Source: F-183 sp964627455
Lineage (GTDB): Bacteria; Acidobacteriota; Terriglobia; Bryobacterales; Bryobacteraceae
Direction: 5' to 3'
DNA: 64,000 nt
Assembly: GCA_964627455.1 (NCBI GenBank)
Contig: CAZVKC010000041.1
Span: forward strand, 5,971-69,970
Position numbers and translations under genes: made by a program. Positions 26,120 to 35,100 of this stretch are shown in pieces. The stretch's first letter is position 1. Each line of letters begins with the position of its first letter. Below the pieces are notes generated by a model, which was not told the DNA's origin, ran no database searches, and saw only the letters and a list, made by a program, of their open reading frames with translations.

Positions 26120-26827
26120 CTAGCGGACCGCGGCGACGCTGGCTTCCCATTCCAACTGCTCGAGCGCCGTGCGGACCTCCCCGGGATTCACCCCGGGAAC
26201 CGACGACACAGGCTCGGGCGCCGGCGCCCACGCGTCGTGGAATCCGCGCTGGCGCGCTCCGGCCATTCCCTCCTGTCCCTGGCGCATGCTCTCGGCTCGC
26301 TGGTCCGCGCGGATGTAGCCGGGCGCCGCCTGCAGCATCGAGTGGACATTCGCGGTGAGACGCGCCCAGCGCATGGCTTCCGCGGACTCGATTCCGCGGG
26401 CGCGATGGCAGACATAAGTGAGCGCGGCCATGGGATCTCCGCGCAGTACATCCAAGTCGTCAAGGATCTGCTGGATGGGATCCGGCGGCGGCTGGAAGGG
26501 AGCCCAGGCGTCGCGCCTTCGGCCGGCTTCCAGATGCGGGCTGTCGGGGTGTGCTTCGGGATGCACGTCCCGGTCGGTCAGCGGACGTACGCCGGTTCGT
26601 TCCGGATGGTATGGTTCACGCATCTGGACGCGCTGCCACGAGGGCGGCAGATACGCCTGCCGGATGTGTTCGTAGCTGGGAGGCGGTTGTACGCCATCGA
26701 GATCGGGATGGTCGCTCAGCAAGGCGTCGCGGACCTGGTAGGCTTCGTAAAATGCGCGGTCCGAAAAGCGATGATCCATGTGGAGGTTCATCGTGAGGGT
26801 GACGAGTTGTTCCGCGGTAATGCGCAT
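26120..26827 (-). CDS. Conserved-looking hypothetical protein
   Basis: A 235-residue soluble protein with a good AGGAG ribosome site before ATG 26827. The N-terminus (RITAEQLVTLTMNLHMDHRF) and a central helical part (DPIQQILDDLDVLRGDPMAALTYVCHRARG) look folded. Between them, about residues 55-110 are rich in Pro, His and Arg and probably disordered. No signal peptide, membrane segment or catalytic motif is seen. It lies downstream of argF in the same direction. Function unknown. Confidence 0.6.
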   Translation of the reverse strand: MRITAEQLVTLTMNLHMDHRFSDRAFYEAYQVRDALLSDHPDLDGVQPPPSYEHIRQAYLPPSWQRVQMREPYHPERTGVRPLTDRDVHPEAHPDSPHLEAGRRRDAWAPFQPPPDPIQQILDDLDVLRGDPMAALTYVCHRARGIESAEAMRWARLTANVHSMLQAAPGYIRADQRAESMRQGQEGMAGARQRGFHDAWAPAPEPVSSVPGVNPGEVRTALEQLEWEASVAAVR

Positions 26828-26839
26828 GGGCGCTCCTCT

Positions 26840-26856
26840 CCGCAGGCCTCCTGCGG
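26840..26856 (-). other. Hairpin just upstream of the hypothetical gene's ribosome site
   Basis: A perfect 7-bp inverted repeat (CCGCAGG / CCTGCGG, 3-base loop) sits three bases upstream of the AGGAG of the gene at 26120-26827. The rest of the 134-base spacer to argF shows nothing recognisable. Confidence 0.4.
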
Positions 26857-26961
26857 ACAGTCAGTCGAGCGCCACCTCAACGCAGAATGCGGCCTGGCTT
26901 CGATTCCAGTCTGAGGCCGGGCCGGTTCGAGTACAACGGGGAGTTTTCCGAGGGCAGCGCT

Positions 26962-27918
26962 TTACTTGCCGGATTGCAGGAGGAGCAGCAACAACGCCTT
27001 CTGCGTATGCAAGCGGTTCTCGGCCTGATCGAAGACGACCGATTGCTTGCTTTCCATCACTTCGTCGGTGGTTTCCTGCTGGCGCTTGGCGGGCAGGCAG
27101 TGCATGAAGACCGCGTTGCGGGCGGCGGATTTCATGAGGTCGGTATTGACCTGATAGGGATGGAAGACGGCGCGGCGTTCGATGGCCTGCTCTTCCTGTC
27201 CCATGCTGGCCCAGACGTCGGTGTACACGGCATGCGCGCCAGCGACGGCTTCATGCGGATCGTTGGTGACGACGATTTCCGCCTGCGGCGCCATGCGGCG
27301 GGCTTCGGCCACGAGTTCGGCGTCCGGTTCATAGCCTTTGGGACAGGCGATCCGCCAGTTCATGCCCAGCCGCACGCAGGTGTGGAGCAGGGAATGGGCG
27401 ACATTGTTCCCATCGCCTACGAAGGCCAAGGTGAGGCCGTCCCAGCTTCCGAAGTGCTCTCCGATGGTCAGGGCGTCGGCGAGCGCCTGGCAGGGATGGA
27501 AACGATCGCAAAGGGCATTCACGACCGGCGCCGAGGACCACTGGGCGAGTTCGGTGATCGTCTTATGGCTGAAGACGCGGGCCACGATCCCCTGCACCCA
27601 GCGATCGAGATTGCGGGCGATGTCCTTGATTGGCTCGCGTTCGCCGATGAGTCCGGAACTGACCACACAATCCCCGCCGAGTTGCTTGATGGCGAGTTCG
27701 AAGGTGAGGCGCGTGCGCAGAGAGGGCTTTTCGAACAGCAGCGCGACGTACTGTCCGGCGAGCGCCTGGTTGAAGCGCTTGGGGTTGCGCTTCATCTCCG
27801 CGGCCAGGTCGAGCAAACGCAGCAACTCATCCGTGGTGACGTCAGTGTCGCGCGTGAAGTCCGCGCACGATAACGAGATGGGATGAATCGGCATTTGTGC
27901 GACGGGCGCGGATGGCAT
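26962..27918 (-). CDS. argF: Ornithine carbamoyltransferase
   Basis: It transfers the carbamoyl group to ornithine, giving citrulline (arginine synthesis). The 318 residues from ATG 27918 match the family length. Carbamoyl-phosphate motifs FEKPSLRTR and HPCQALAD are present, as are the ornithine-side DVWASMGQE and the catalytic HCLPA. ATG 27918 has AGGAG ten bases upstream; the open frame extends to 28038 but that part lacks homology. No other arg gene is near. It lies 121 bases downstream of tssK on the same strand. Confidence 0.93.
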   Translation of the reverse strand: MPSAPVAQMPIHPISLSCADFTRDTDVTTDELLRLLDLAAEMKRNPKRFNQALAGQYVALLFEKPSLRTRLTFELAIKQLGGDCVVSSGLIGEREPIKDIARNLDRWVQGIVARVFSHKTITELAQWSSAPVVNALCDRFHPCQALADALTIGEHFGSWDGLTLAFVGDGNNVAHSLLHTCVRLGMNWRIACPKGYEPDAELVAEARRMAPQAEIVVTNDPHEAVAGAHAVYTDVWASMGQEEQAIERRAVFHPYQVNTDLMKSAARNAVFMHCLPAKRQQETTDEVMESKQSVVFDQAENRLHTQKALLLLLLQSGK

Positions 27919-28039
27919 CGGCCTGGTGCTCCTATTCTGGACCAAAGACGAATTGCGCACGCATGAGGTGTACGTGCGCAATGAAAATTTATTCTCTCGT
28001 CTGAATAATAATCCAGTTCCGGCTGCCGCCGCAACCACC

Positions 28040-29395
28040 CTACCGGGCTTCGGGCAGCAGGATCAGAAGTTCCAGGTTCGGATTGGGGAAGTCCCCGGGT
28101 ACGTAGGCCGCGAGGTTCCGCGCGCGCTGGATGGCTTCCCAGCAGGCGCCGGCCTGGTTGATGCTGAAGTACTGGTAGTTGACCTTCACCGGGATCGCGC
28201 TCGGCGGCCGCGGGACGTGGGTCAGCGTGAGACCGGGCAGCGCGCGCTGGACGAGGTGCTCGATGTGGTTCGCGGAGCAGACCTTGACGAGGTACGGGAC
28301 GCCCTGGATGATCTTGGCTTCGTCGGCCTCGGTCTGGATGGCGAGGTACATCTTCGTATTCTGCAGATACTTGTCGTCCTGCAGCGGGGTCGCGTAAATC
28401 GAGGTTTGCGTCAGCTTCAGCGGCAGCGAGATGAAGTTGCTCGGCACCACGGTTTCGAGCAGGTAGCGGATCATCTCGTCGAGTTTGGCGAAGCATGCGC
28501 CAAGGTCGTCGTGATCGTACTTCGGCAGGTCGCGCGGATGCAGATCCTTCGAAAAGGTCGTGAGGCTGCCGGCCAGGGAGAGCATGAGAGCGAACAACCG
28601 TTCCGGATGGCCTTGCCGCGTCTCGAAGAAATGGTGGAAGAGCGGGAAGTGGGAGTTGACGGTGTAGAGCAGCCAGAAGCTTGCGATATCCGCGGTGCCG
28701 AACTCGGCGAGGCTGAGGTTCTTCTGGCGGCGCATGCCGGCGAGCTGGCTGCTCTTGGCGGCGAGAATTTCGACGAGGCGGCGCGCGATGCCGTTGATGC
28801 GGCTGCTCGATGCGAAGTCGAGCAGCGGGGGCACGACGTTGGTGTCGAGTTCGTAGGTCCCGGCCGGGGTTTTGAGGATGCGGCAGAGGCGGATGACGGA
28901 GTAGTTCTTCTGGGACTCGCCTTCGACGAGGATGCGGAAGTTCTTGCGGGCGACCTGGATCGGGCGTTCGGAAAGGCCGGTGTTCTCGTCGCGCAGCATG
29001 GCGATCTCGGAGAGGTAGCGGGTGTCGGCGGCGTTCATGGCCATCGAAACGTTGAGGCCCTTTTCGCGATAATGCGGGATCGCGAGGAACACGTCGCAGG
29101 TGCGCTGATCCTGCTCGAACGCGTCGGCGAGTTGCTTGGGGGGCGGCGCCTGGTCCGCGTCGGGGATATCGAAGAGCAGGCCGTCCGGCAGGATGCCCGA
29201 TGCTTCGGAGATCGTAAGGTATCCGGCGGCGAGGGCTTCCTGGTTGATGACCAGTTTGTGCACGCCGTAGCCGGCATAGGTGAGCGCGTTGAGTTGGAAC
29301 TGCAACGAGCTTTCGAGAAAACGGTCCTGCGTCTGCAGATACTGCGGGCTCAGGAACGTACCCTTCATCCAAATGACTGGTTGCAGTCGCTTCAT
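28040..29395 (-). CDS. tssK: T6SS baseplate protein TssK
   Basis: TssK links the T6SS baseplate to the membrane complex. The 451-residue protein has the conserved N-terminal VIWMKGTFLSPQYLQTQDRF (W-x2-G-x-F-L-x-P-Q-x-hQ) of the ImpJ/VasE family, the four-helix middle domain, and the C-terminal head ending in NPNLELLILLPE. It is the last gene of the locus, 12 bases after the FHA gene. Its partner TssL/TssM genes are absent from the window. Confidence 0.92.
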   Translation of the reverse strand: MKRLQPVIWMKGTFLSPQYLQTQDRFLESSLQFQLNALTYAGYGVHKLVINQEALAAGYLTISEASGILPDGLLFDIPDADQAPPPKQLADAFEQDQRTCDVFLAIPHYREKGLNVSMAMNAADTRYLSEIAMLRDENTGLSERPIQVARKNFRILVEGESQKNYSVIRLCRILKTPAGTYELDTNVVPPLLDFASSSRINGIARRLVEILAAKSSQLAGMRRQKNLSLAEFGTADIASFWLLYTVNSHFPLFHHFFETRQGHPERLFALMLSLAGSLTTFSKDLHPRDLPKYDHDDLGACFAKLDEMIRYLLETVVPSNFISLPLKLTQTSIYATPLQDDKYLQNTKMYLAIQTEADEAKIIQGVPYLVKVCSANHIEHLVQRALPGLTLTHVPRPPSAIPVKVNYQYFSINQAGACWEAIQRARNLAAYVPGDFPNPNLELLILLPEAR

Positions 29396-29407
29396 GTGTT
29401 GAAAATC

Positions 29408-30427
29408 CTAGGACTCCAATTTGAGCGAATCCACGGCGAGCCCGTGCGAGCCCGCGGTGAACGAAATGAGTTCCCCGCCGGTTGAAGCCTCCATGACGAA
29501 TCGTGAGATCGGCCCCAGAATCGAGGTCGCTTCGTGAGGCAGCAGGCCGGCCAGGAACCAGCGTAACAAGTTCGGATCCTGCAGCCGCAACTGGAACGGG
29601 AGCCCGGTCGAAGTGTAGACGTTGATGGTGTTGCGAAGGTGCGTGGCGACCGCATCGATGCCGGCGCTGGAGGTGCAGTAGACGCCCCAGCCCTTGCCCC
29701 AGCCATCTTTGACGAGGACATCGAGGAGTTTGGTCGCCGTTGGCGGCACGGAAAGCAGGTAGCTGCCGATGCCCGGGCGGTTCTGGATCAGCGTTTCGGT
29801 CAGCGGGACCGACGGTTCGCCGCACGCTTCGACGAACGCGCGCACGAGCATGTCTTTGGTGGCGTCGAGGACGGCGTAAACCGGTTCGCCGGATCCGAAC
29901 AGGGACTGGACGATCGCCAGATCGCGGGGCGCGAAGTGCTGCCAGGGATCGACCGGGGCGGCCGGGACGGGAAGAGGAGGCGGAATGGGGGGCGGCGGCA
30001 TCATAGGCGGCGCCGTCAAAGGTGACATCGGGGGCGGAATGGGCGGCGGCCCCGGCGGAGGCGCCGCAACGGTCTCGAAGTACGGTTGTGCGGGGATCGT
30101 GCTGGTCTTGGAGAAGTCGAGTTCTTCCGCGGCCTCGACATGCAGCCGGAACTTGCTGGATCCTGCCGCGACCAGGTCCAGCGCATTCAGCGATTGTTCG
30201 GTGACGCGGGCTCCATTCACGAAGGTCCCGTTGCTCGAGTTGAGATCCCGCACGGTGCAGATCGCGCCGGAGTTCAGGATTTCGAAGTGGCGTCCGGACA
30301 TATAGCCGTCGCCCGGAATCGAGATATCGGCCCTCGTAGTGCGTCCGAATGCAATGGATTGTCCAGGCGGAATTTCAATCCGCCGTCCGGCCAGAGGCCC
30401 CTCTACAACCTCGAAGATCGCGCGCAT
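29408..30427 (-). CDS. FHA-DUF4123 fusion protein, probable T6SS effector adaptor
   Basis: A 339-residue protein with an unusual domain order. Residues 1-95 are a forkhead-associated domain (GRTTRADISIPGDGYMSGRH, then DLNSSNGTFVNG, the phosphothreonine-binding Arg, Ser, Asn set). A Pro-rich linker spans about 110-165. Residues about 175-335 match DUF4123 (YAVLDATKDMLV, WGKGWGVYCTSS, LRNTINVYTS, FQLRLQDPNLLRWFLAGLLP, ILGPISRFVME), the family of chaperones that load effectors on VgrG. An FHA domain in T6SS loci usually belongs to separate TagH/Fha proteins acting after threonine phosphorylation. No PpkA kinase or PppA phosphatase is visible here. Confidence 0.82.
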   Translation of the reverse strand: MRAIFEVVEGPLAGRRIEIPPGQSIAFGRTTRADISIPGDGYMSGRHFEILNSGAICTVRDLNSSNGTFVNGARVTEQSLNALDLVAAGSSKFRLHVEAAEELDFSKTSTIPAQPYFETVAAPPPGPPPIPPPMSPLTAPPMMPPPPIPPPLPVPAAPVDPWQHFAPRDLAIVQSLFGSGEPVYAVLDATKDMLVRAFVEACGEPSVPLTETLIQNRPGIGSYLLSVPPTATKLLDVLVKDGWGKGWGVYCTSSAGIDAVATHLRNTINVYTSTGLPFQLRLQDPNLLRWFLAGLLPHEATSILGPISRFVMEASTGGELISFTAGSHGLAVDSLKLES

Positions 30428-30456
30428 ATCCTTAGCCTTGTCAGCCTCCTGATACT

Positions 30457-32103
30457 TTACACGTTCGGGCGCGGAACTGGAATGGGCGCAGGTCCGGCGG
30501 GAGTGTTCGTGGGAACGGTTTTGGGCAGATTCTGCATCGCCTGAGCCGCGTTCTGTTGCATTTGCTGTGCTCCCTGCTGAGCCTGCTGGGCCGCCTGTGC
30601 GGCTGCACCCTGCACCTGGGCCGCAGCGACGGCGGCAGCCTGCGACGCTTCTGACGCCGCATCCCGGGCGGCCTGCGACGCCACCCCGCTTGCCTGCTGT
30701 GCCGCATTCTGCGCGGCTTGCGAAACCTGCTGCGTTGCCTGCTGCACCGCTTGCTCAGCCTGCTGCTGGGCCTGCTGTGCCGCGTCGTTCACCTGTTGCT
30801 GTGTCTGCTGCATCATCTGCTGCGCATTCTGCGAAGCGGCCTGTGCGGCTTGTCCTGCCTGCTGAGCGGCTTGTTCGGCTGTTTGCGCGGCATAGTTCGC
30901 CATGGCTTGGGCCTGCTGCGCGGTTTGCTGCGCCTGTTGCATGGCGGCCTGCTGCATTCCCTGCGCCTGCGCTGCAGCCTGATTGGCCGCGTTGTTGACA
31001 TCGTTGGCGAGTTGCTGGGCAGCTTGTTGCGCCTGCTGCGCTGCGGCGGACGCGGTATTCTGCGCCTGCTGGAGCGTCTGGGCGGCTTGTTGGGCTGCCT
31101 GATTCGCCATCTGCTGGCCTTGTTGCGCCGCCATTTGCGCCATCTGTTGCGCCTGCGCCGCGCCCTGCTGCAATTGTTGCTGGGCCTGGTTGGCTGCCTG
31201 CTGCGCCTGGTTGAGCGCATTGGTCGCCTGGTTGGCCGCCTTGGCGAGGGCCTGTTGCCCCGACTGGACCGCCTGACTCGCCAGTTGCTCCACCTGCCCT
31301 GCGGTCGCGGCGAGTTGCTTCTGGGCCTTGTTCGCGGTTTCCGCAGCCTGGTTGGCGAGACTCGATACCTGATTCGCCGCCTGTTGTGCGGCCTGCTGGG
31401 CGGCGTCGGTCATGTTGTTGATCGCGTCGTTCGCCTGTTTGCTGAGGTTGTCGAACGCCGATTGCGCCTGAGCCGCGGCGCTTTGCGCGGCGTTCTGAAC
31501 TGCGGCACCTACGCCAGTGGCGGCGCCGCTCAATTGAGACGCCATGTTGGCGATGCCGGCGAGTCCGTTTGACAGGCCGGATTGCATTCCGGAAAGGCCC
31601 TGCGTGAGAGTCGCCGCGAGGTCAGGCATGGGCGGCATCGAGGGCATGGAGACCGGAGGCGCGGCCGGGAGCCCGGGGACCGCCGGTACGGCCGGCAATG
31701 GGGGGAGCGGCGGCAGGGGAGGCAGTTTCGGCAGCGGCGGAAGGCTCGGCATGCCTGGCACAGTAATGACCGGCGAGCCCGGAGGGGCGGGCGACGCGGA
31801 ATCCCCCACGATGACCGTGGGTTCTCCCAGCACCAGCATGCCGCCGTGGGCGGTCGGATCCATGATGCGCGCCTGCGGCATGTTCATGGTGAGCACGGTC
31901 GGGGATCCCATGACGATGACATCCGGAGGTCCCACGCAAACGCACATGTCACTGACGCGAGCCGCAGGTAGCATTCCGATCAACACGGTGACGCCGCCGG
32001 GAGGCAAAACGGGACCTCCCACGTGCGGGACGGGCGGAACGCCCGGGGTGACCATCGGACAGACGTGCATGTCTGTCACTCGCGAAGCTGGCATGGGAGG
32101 CAT
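30457..32103 (-). CDS. PAAR spike-tip protein with long Ala/Gln-rich C-terminal tail
   Basis: A 548-residue protein. Residues 1-105 form a PAAR domain that caps VgrG (SRVTDMHVCPMVTPGVPPVP, HVGGPVLPPGG, GSPTVLTMNMPQARIMD, HGGMLVLGEPTVIVG). A Pro-rich linker follows (about 108-160, PPLPKLPPLPPLPPLPAVPA). From about 163 to 527 nearly every residue is Ala or Gln, with scattered Asn, Ser, Met and Val in a pattern suiting a long alanine coiled coil. The last 20 residues are Pro-rich. No nuclease, lipase or peptidase motif is seen. It starts seven bases after vgrG, whose C-terminus has the same kind of tail. Confidence 0.85.
   Translation of the reverse strand: MPPMPASRVTDMHVCPMVTPGVPPVPHVGGPVLPPGGVTVLIGMLPAARVSDMCVCVGPPDVIVMGSPTVLTMNMPQARIMDPTAHGGMLVLGEPTVIVGDSASPAPPGSPVITVPGMPSLPPLPKLPPLPPLPPLPAVPAVPGLPAAPPVSMPSMPPMPDLAATLTQGLSGMQSGLSNGLAGIANMASQLSGAATGVGAAVQNAAQSAAAQAQSAFDNLSKQANDAINNMTDAAQQAAQQAANQVSSLANQAAETANKAQKQLAATAGQVEQLASQAVQSGQQALAKAANQATNALNQAQQAANQAQQQLQQGAAQAQQMAQMAAQQGQQMANQAAQQAAQTLQQAQNTASAAAQQAQQAAQQLANDVNNAANQAAAQAQGMQQAAMQQAQQTAQQAQAMANYAAQTAEQAAQQAGQAAQAASQNAQQMMQQTQQQVNDAAQQAQQQAEQAVQQATQQVSQAAQNAAQQASGVASQAARDAASEASQAAAVAAAQVQGAAAQAAQQAQQGAQQMQQNAAQAMQNLPKTVPTNTPAGPAPIPVPRPNV
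30520..31615 (-). repeat. Low-complexity Ala/Gln coding repeat of the PAAR tail
   Basis: About 1.1 kb of Ala/Gln codons matching the composition and arrangement of the vgrG repeat. The tail is richer in Asn, Ser and Met than the VgrG tail. Confidence 0.8.
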
Positions 32104-32109
32104 GGCCGC

Positions 32110-35100
32110 TTACCTCCCCAATCCGCTGAACGCGTTTTGCACGCCCTGCGCGGCCTGATTGGCTGTGTTGCCGACGGTGTCGAACGCCTGTTGCGCAGTC
32201 TGGCCGATCTGCTCGGAAGCTTGGGACGCCGAGTTGCTCACCTGCTGCGACACCTGCTGCGCCGCCTGCTGCGTCATCTGCCCGGCCTGTGCCGCCTGTT
32301 CGGTGGCCTGCTGCGCCGCCTGCTGTACCTGTTCGGTGGCCTGCTGTGCAGCCTGCTGGACCTGCTGCGTCGCCTGCTGCGTCGCTGCCTGCATCTGCTG
32401 CTGGGTCTGCTCGGCCGTTTGCTGGGCCTGGGCGGCCGCCTGTTGCGCGGCCTGCTGGGCCTGGGCGGCCGCCTGTTGCGCGGCCTGCTGCGCCTGTTGG
32501 GCTGCCTGTTGCGCCTGCTGGGCAGCCTGCGCCGCTGCTTCCTGTCCCTGTGCCATGGCCTGCTGGGTCATTTGCTGGGCTTGTTGCGCGGCCTGGGCTG
32601 CTGCCTGCTGGGCGGCTTGCGCTGCCTGTTGTCCCTGTTGCGCGAGGGCGTTCACCTGCTGCGAAGTTGCGTTCAGGGCCTGTTGACCCTGTTCTGCCGC
32701 CTCTTGCGCGGCTTGCTGGGCCTGTTGGGCGGTTTCCTGTAACTGCTGCTGGGCCTGCTGCGCGACCTGCTGGGCCTGTTCGGCCGCCTGTTGCGCCTGT
32801 TGCGCGGCCTGATTCAGAGCCTGTTGGCCCTGCTCAGCGGCCTGATTGGCCAATTGCTGCGCCTGAGCCGCTGCATCCTGCAACTGCTGCTGGGTCTGGT
32901 CGAGCGCTTGCGCGGCCTTATCCTGCAAACCGGAAACGGCCTCGGCGGTCTGGCTCACGGCCTGCTGGGCGGCCTGTGTGGCGCCGTCGACCGCGCCTTC
33001 GACCTGACTCTTCGCCTGATCGACTGCCTGGCCAATCTGCTCTTTCGCGGAATCCACCGCGCCCTGGATTTGCTGGGCCACCTGGCCTGCCGCTGCTGCT
33101 GCCGCCTGTCCCATATTCTGTGCGGTGTTGAGAGCGGCGCCTGCGGTGTTGGTGACCTGATCCATGAACGTGTTCGCCATATTGCCAAGGACGCTCGTTG
33201 CCGTATTTAACGCGGATCCCACCATGGAACTGGTTTGCGACGCCAGCGCCTGCGGGCTGGGGAACTGCGGCATGCTGGGCACGGACGGCAGGGCAACTGC
33301 CGGCGCTTGCACGCTGGGCGCCGATGGTGCGCCAGGAACTTGCGGCGCCGCCGGCGCTGCAGGAGGCGTTGGTGCGGCCGGCATTAGCGGCGGAATGATG
33401 ACAGGCATCACCGGAGGCGGCGGCGGACCCGGACAGTTGAGCATCATCATGGGCGTTCCGGACATCTGGATTCCACCGGGATTGATCTGCAGCGAACTCG
33501 CGCCGGCCTTAAACGTAATGGCCACGCCAGACTCGATGTTCAACTGGACGCCAGCCTTGAGGGTGATGTTCATACCGGCTTCCAGGTTGTAGTTCATGCC
33601 GACCTTGGCCTTCTTGTTCTGCTTGACGTCCTGCAGGTGGTCGCCGCCGATCTCCTCCTGGTGTTTTTGGCCGATCTTATTGGTGCGGTTGTTCTTGATC
33701 TCGATCTTTTCGTCGTTGTCCACCGTCTCCGTGCGATCGTGATGGACGTTGATCTTCTGATCGTTGCCGATGTCGATGCGGTCGTCGTGTTCTACTTCGC
33801 GTTCCATGTCCTTTTCGGCATGGATCGTGACCATTTCCTCGCCCTTCTTGTCCTCGAAGCGGATTTCGTTGTAGTTGTCCGGTCCTCCACCCTTGGACGA
33901 ACGCGATTTGATGCCGCTCTGCGTCTTGTTGTCCGGCAGATCGTACGGAGGCATTTCACGGGCGTTGTACAGGCTGCCGACAATGATCGGACGGTCGGGG
34001 TCGCCGTTCAGGAAGTCCACCAGAACTTCCATATTGATGCGGGGAATGTGGATTGTGCCCCACTTGGTTCCCGCCCAGGGCGTCGCCACGCGCAGCCAGC
34101 AGGAGCTGTTGGCGTCTTCCTGCCCGTCGCGATCCCAGTGGAACTGGACCTTGACGCGGCCGTACTTGTCGGTGAAAATCTCTTCGCCGGAAGGTCCGAC
34201 GACCACCGCCGTCTGGCAGCCGATCTTCGGCTTCGGAGTGCGGCGCGGGGCGCGGAACTTCAGGTCCTGCGGAATACAGGTGAAGGTGTTTTCGTAGGAA
34301 CTCGCCGTCTGCTCGCCGGACCGGTAGTGGCCTTCCTGGGCAGTGTGCGAAACGCTGGTGACGATGTAGGGGCCGTTTCCGTTGTAGTGTTCCGAGAGCG
34401 TGAATTTGTGTCCGGGGACGAGATTGCGGCAGTTGCTTCCGCCCAGGAAGGTCAGCATCTGCACTTCTTCCTGCTGCATGCGGATATCAGCGATTCGCTT
34501 GTTTTCCTTCGAAATCTTGCCAATCTCGGAAGCCTGCTCGCCGCCGCCTTTGTCGATGCCGTCAAACCACTTGGCGTAGTCGCCCGGATGTTCGTAGATC
34601 TCGAAGTTGTCGTTGCCGTTCAACTTCAGCTTGTGAGTGACTGTGCCCGCCGTGATGGTGTCGATCACCATCTTGTCCGTGTCGTTGTGCTTGTGGGGCA
34701 ACTGGAAATGGTGATCCCAGAGCGTCACTTTGCCGCTGCGCCAGGATTGGGTGCGGCGGAAATCGGTAATGCGCATCTGATCATCGCCGCCCTGCCCGAC
34801 GGTATCGAATTTGATGGTTGCCGGATCCGACACGTCGGTGGTGAGGCGCTTCTTGTCGGTGACAATCAGCTTGGCGCTGGCGACATCGAACTTGAAGTAG
34901 AAGTACATGCCTTCGTCTTCCATCAGACGGCAGGCGAAGTCCCAGTCCGATTCCTGGTACTGAACGCAGTATTCGCGCTTCTCGTAAGTGGCTTCAAACT
35001 GATACTCGACGTCGACGTCCGTGATGACTGCCTGCAGAATGTCCGGTACTTTCTTCTGCTGGAAGATGCGGCTGCGGAACTTCTGCGTGAGCTTCCATGC

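Noticed and set aside
27792..29825. 677-residue minus-strand frame across argF, tssK and the FHA gene
   Set aside because: Overlaps three recognised genes in another frame, with Arg/Pro/His-rich composition and no domain.
32159..33210. Long plus-strand frames rich in Cys/Ala/Trp or Leu/Arg/Gly opposite the vgrG and PAAR repeats
   Set aside because: They are antisense readings of Ala/Gln codons (GCx/CAG), whose complement lacks stop codons. No ribosome sites or homology.
30520..33250. CRISPR-like or satellite DNA repeats
   Set aside because: The repeats are in-frame coding units without spacers and with codon-level drift, not identical direct repeats with unique spacers.
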